Shown one piece after another: positions 5,653 to 8,201 of a DNA stretch of 8,201 nucleotides (positions are counted from its first letter, which is position 1; each line of letters begins with the position of its first letter). The stretch is taken from the NCBI GenBank assembly GCA_025058985.1, contig JANXEB010000113.1:1-8201 (forward strand). The letters run 5' to 3'. The position numbers and the translations under genes were made by a program. The stretch is from Candidatus Aenigmatarchaeota archaeon. Its GTDB lineage: Archaea; Aenigmatarchaeota; Aenigmatarchaeia; CG10238-14; SpSt-28. Below the pieces are notes generated by a model. The model was not told where the DNA came from. It searched no databases and saw only the letters and a list, made by a program, of their open reading frames with translations.

Positions 5653-7596
5653 ATGGTAAAATGGGTTGTTAAAAAAGGAAAATTTTATTTTCCTTCAAAA
5701 GAAATGAAAAAAATTGCTTTTGTTAAAAACGAAAAAATTTATAAAGAAGCTGGAGAAAATCCTATAAAATTTTGGGAAAAGTTAGCTAGAGAAGGAATTA
5801 GTTGGTTTAAAACATGGAAAAAAACATATGTTGAAAAACCTCCTTATTTTAAATGGTTTGTTGGTGGTAAATTAAATGCCTCCTATAATTGCTTAGATAG
5901 ACATATAAATACGTGGAGAAAAAATAAAATAGCTATAATTTGGGAACCAGATATACCAAATGAAAAAAATAGAATTCTTAGCTATTATGATTTATATCGT
6001 GAAGTAAATAGATTCGCAAATGCATTAAGAGAGCTTGGTGTTAAAAAAGGAGATAGGGTTACAATTTATTTACCGATGATTCCTGAAATTCAAATTTCTA
6101 TGCTTGCTTGTGCTAGAATAGGCGCTATACATTCTGTAGTTTTTTCCGCTTTTAGTCCAAATGCATTAAAAACTAGAATATTAGATGCTGAATCAAAAGT
6201 TCTAATAACTGCAGATGGTTATTATAGAAGAGGTAAACTTATAAATTTAAAACAAAGTGCTGATGAGGCTATTGAAGGAACAAGTATAGAGAAAGTTGTA
6301 GTTGTTAAAAGAGCTTCTAATGAAATTAATATGAAAGAGGGGAGAGATTTTTGGTATGATGAAATAATTAAAAAATCAAAAAATTATTGCAAACCAGAGA
6401 TTATAGATAGTGAAGATGTTTTATTTATATTATATTCTTCTGGTACAACTGGTAAACCAAAAGCAATTGTTCATACAACAGGTGGTTATTTAGTACAAGC
6501 ATATTGGACTGCAAAATGGAATTTTGATCTACATGATGAAGATATATTTTGGTGTACTTCAGATCTAGGTTGGATTACTGGCCATACCTATGTTTGTTAT
6601 GGACCATTTCTAAATGGAACTACTATTTTAATGCATGAAAGTGTTCCTGATTATCCACAACCAGATAGATGGTGGGAAATAATAGAAAAATATGGTGTAA
6701 CTATTTTCTATACCGCTCCAACTGCTATAAGAATGTTAATGAAATATGGAGACGAATGGGTTAAAAAACATGATTTAAGCTCTTTAAGAATTCTAGGAAG
6801 TGTTGGAGAACCGGTGGATAAAGACGCTTGGTTATGGTATTTTAATGTTGTTGGTAATGGAAGATGTCCAATAATAGATACTTGGTGGCAAACTGAAACC
6901 GGTGGAAATTTAATAAATGCGCTACCTGGAATAGGTCCTTTTATTCCAACTGTTGCTGGAAGGGCTTTTCCAGGAACTAGAGCTAGTGTATTAGATGAAA
7001 AAGGTAAACCTGTTAAAGAAGGTGAAAGAGGTTCTCTAGTTTTATTACCTCCTTTTTCACCAGGTATGTTAAGAGGTCTTTGGAAAGATGAAAAAAGATA
7101 TATAGAAACTTATTGGAGCAAATACGGAAACAGAATTTATTATACTGGAGATGGTGCTCTTATAGAAAATGGTTTTATTAAAATAACTGGTAGAGAAGAT
7201 GATGTATTAAAAGTAGCTGGTCATAGATTAGCTAATGCAGAAATAGAAGACGCAATAAATAGACATAAAGACGTGATAGAATCTGCCGTTATTGGTATGC
7301 CAGATCCTATAAAAGGAGAAGTTCCATTAGCTTTAGTAATTTTAAGAAAAGATGTTACACCAAATGAGCAATTAACAAATGAGCTAATAAAACTAGTTGA
7401 AAAAGAAATAGGTCCAATAGCGAGGCCAGCTAAAATAATTTATGTTGACGATTTACCAAAAACTAGAAGCGGGAAAATAATGAGAAGAATATTGAAAAGA
7501 TTAATTAAAAAAGAAGATTTGGGAGATTTATCTACCTTAGCAAATCCAGAATGTGTTGAAAAATTAAAAGAAATATTAGTCTCTCAAAATCTCTAG
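5653..7596 (+). CDS. acs: Acetyl-CoA synthetase, AMP-forming
   Basis: It activates acetate with ATP and CoA to acetyl-CoA, AMP and PPi through an acetyl-adenylate, in the cytoplasm. The 647 residues equal the usual Acs length. Motifs in order: FPSKEMKKIAFV at the N-terminus; P-loop YSSGTTGKPKAIVHTTGGY (261-279); GWITGH (306-311); GSVGEP (382-387); DTWWQTETGG (409-418); YYTGD (496-500); hinge and CoA region ITGREDDVLKVAGHR (511-525); and PKTRSGKIMRR (602-612), whose Lys608 is the adenylation lysine that is acetylated in many relatives. The Trp in WWQTETGG that closes the acyl pocket is kept, so acetate (or propionate) is the likely substrate. The P-loop has Ala-Ile where most have Gly-Val, and VFSAFS replaces the usual VFGGFS; both are mild changes. 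The ATG at 5653 follows a TATA-like box by about 29 bp. The last 21 bp overlap convergent aIF6. Confidence 0.95.
   Translation: MVKWVVKKGKFYFPSKEMKKIAFVKNEKIYKEAGENPIKFWEKLAREGISWFKTWKKTYVEKPPYFKWFVGGKLNASYNCLDRHINTWRKNKIAIIWEPDIPNEKNRILSYYDLYREVNRFANALRELGVKKGDRVTIYLPMIPEIQISMLACARIGAIHSVVFSAFSPNALKTRILDAESKVLITADGYYRRGKLINLKQSADEAIEGTSIEKVVVVKRASNEINMKEGRDFWYDEIIKKSKNYCKPEIIDSEDVLFILYSSGTTGKPKAIVHTTGGYLVQAYWTAKWNFDLHDEDIFWCTSDLGWITGHTYVCYGPFLNGTTILMHESVPDYPQPDRWWEIIEKYGVTIFYTAPTAIRMLMKYGDEWVKKHDLSSLRILGSVGEPVDKDAWLWYFNVVGNGRCPIIDTWWQTETGGNLINALPGIGPFIPTVAGRAFPGTRASVLDEKGKPVKEGERGSLVLLPPFSPGMLRGLWKDEKRYIETYWSKYGNRIYYTGDGALIENGFIKITGREDDVLKVAGHRLANAEIEDAINRHKDVIESAVIGMPDPIKGEVPLALVILRKDVTPNEQLTNELIKLVEKEIGPIARPAKIIYVDDLPKTRSGKIMRRILKRLIKKEDLGDLSTLANPECVEKLKEILVSQNL
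7559..7574 (-). terminator. T-rich tract after aIF6
   Basis: Immediately past the aIF6 stop, the minus strand is T-rich (TTTCTTTTAATTTTTC) inside the acs coding end. It is a plausible hairpin-less archaeal terminator; composition alone makes this uncertain. Confidence 0.25.
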
Positions 7597-8201
7597 AATT
7601 CTATTAATTTCTATTGGTGTTGTTTTTTCAGAAACTATAAAACCATTTGAATTAGCTATCATACCATATCCTATATAAGGGGAGCCCGTATTAATAGTTC
7701 CTATACCAACTTCAACTTTTAAAAGATTTCTCACTAACTCTATTTCATTTTCCTTAGCATCTCTATGTAATAAACAAAATTTATTAGTTGCTATAGCGGA
7801 AGATCCTACCAAATCTAGCTTAGCTATCGTTCCTTCAACAACTTCTACACCTAAAACATTTTCTATTTCTTTTTTCTCTTTTTTCTCTATTTTTTTACTA
7901 ATTATACAACCTTTGTCGTTTGTTAAAATTAAATTTCCAATAGCTGTGTATTTTGATTTTGAAACATAAATATTAACTCCTATATTTTTTTTAATCTCAT
8001 TTATTTCATTCGTATAGCAAAGCTTAGATAAAACAATCCCATTAGAATTAAAAGCAGAAAAAAGACCTATGAAGTTTGAATTATAAAGCTTTATAGTAAA
8101 TACATTTACTTTTAATTCTTTTTCAACAAGATTTTTATAACTAGATAAATCACTTCCTATTAAAGAAAATTTATCACTAGCTTTGCAATATAAACCAAGA
8201 T
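7576..8201 (-). CDS. eif6: Translation initiation factor 6 (aIF6), N-terminus outside window
   Basis: aIF6 binds the large ribosomal subunit and keeps it from joining the small subunit until released; it also acts in late large-subunit maturation. The frame stays open to the right edge: 207 residues are visible, and comparison with the roughly 220-residue archaeal family suggests only about a dozen are missing. The pentein-type repeats are recognisable: KSKYTAIGNLILTNDKG (about 7915-7959), EGTIAKLDLVGSSAIATNK, and near the end GIGTINTGSPYIGYGMIANSNG followed by TTPIEINRILE. An apparent TTG start at 7812 is internal to this frame and not real, since strong homology continues upstream of it. 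Some normally conserved positions differ, such as NKF and LHR where relatives have NKG and xHP, suggesting a fast-evolving lineage. The 3' end overlaps acs by 21 bp. Confidence 0.93.
   Translation of the reverse strand, partial: LGLYCKASDKFSLIGSDLSSYKNLVEKELKVNVFTIKLYNSNFIGLFSAFNSNGIVLSKLCYTNEINEIKKNIGVNIYVSKSKYTAIGNLILTNDKGCIISKKIEKKEKKEIENVLGVEVVEGTIAKLDLVGSSAIATNKFCLLHRDAKENEIELVRNLLKVEVGIGTINTGSPYIGYGMIANSNGFIVSEKTTPIEINRILEILRD

Noticed and set aside
7861..7897. Pyrimidine-rich tract as a polypyrimidine regulatory element or inserted Lys/Glu segment in aIF6
   Set aside because: It simply encodes a Lys/Glu-rich helix whose length matches the corresponding part of other archaeal aIF6 proteins.

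Overview
The window is AT-rich archaeal chromosomal DNA. The evidence for an archaeon is the gene content: translation factor aIF6, an archaeal-type Dph2 diphthamide enzyme, Rad50 and an archaeal secretion/pilus ATPase. The layout of the starts agrees with this: TATA-like boxes lie about 25-30 bp before the start codons and no Shine-Dalgarno motif is visible, as expected for leaderless transcripts. Arginine is coded almost only by AGA/AGG, proteins are rich in Lys, Glu, Ile and Asn, and genes overlap or nearly touch. A small, fast-evolving archaeal genome, for example a DPANN lineage, would fit, but the taxon is a guess.

Layout. Positions 1-1556 (+) hold the C-terminal part of Rad50, with its zinc hook and second ATPase half. 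Positions 1549-3291 (-) hold an archaeal type II/IV secretion ATPase that overlaps rad50 tail to tail by 8 bp. A 32-bp divergent promoter separates it from dph2 (3324-4229, +). dph2 overlaps sufS (4213-5421, +), a cysteine desulfurase, by 17 bp, so the two probably form an operon. Positions 5445-5549 (-) encode a 34-residue protein made almost entirely of glutamate; it has its own TATA-like box, a perfect 16-bp palindrome between promoter and start, and a hairpin/T-tract terminator. acs (5653-7596, +) encodes AMP-forming acetyl-CoA synthetase. The end of the window (7576-8201, -) holds the C-terminal ~95% of aIF6, overlapping acs tail to tail by 21 bp.

How the genes relate. Dph2 modifies elongation factor 2 and needs a [4Fe-4S] cluster, and SufS mobilises the sulfur used to build such clusters, so the dph2-sufS pair makes functional sense. 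aIF6 acts on the large ribosomal subunit. Rad50 (DNA break repair), the secretion ATPase and Acs (acetate activation) look like independent neighbours. There are no tRNA or rRNA genes, CRISPR arrays or mobile elements, and no gene-free stretch above about 100 bp. The most unusual element is the poly-glutamate microgene with its complete expression cassette; I do not recognise it as a member of any known family.
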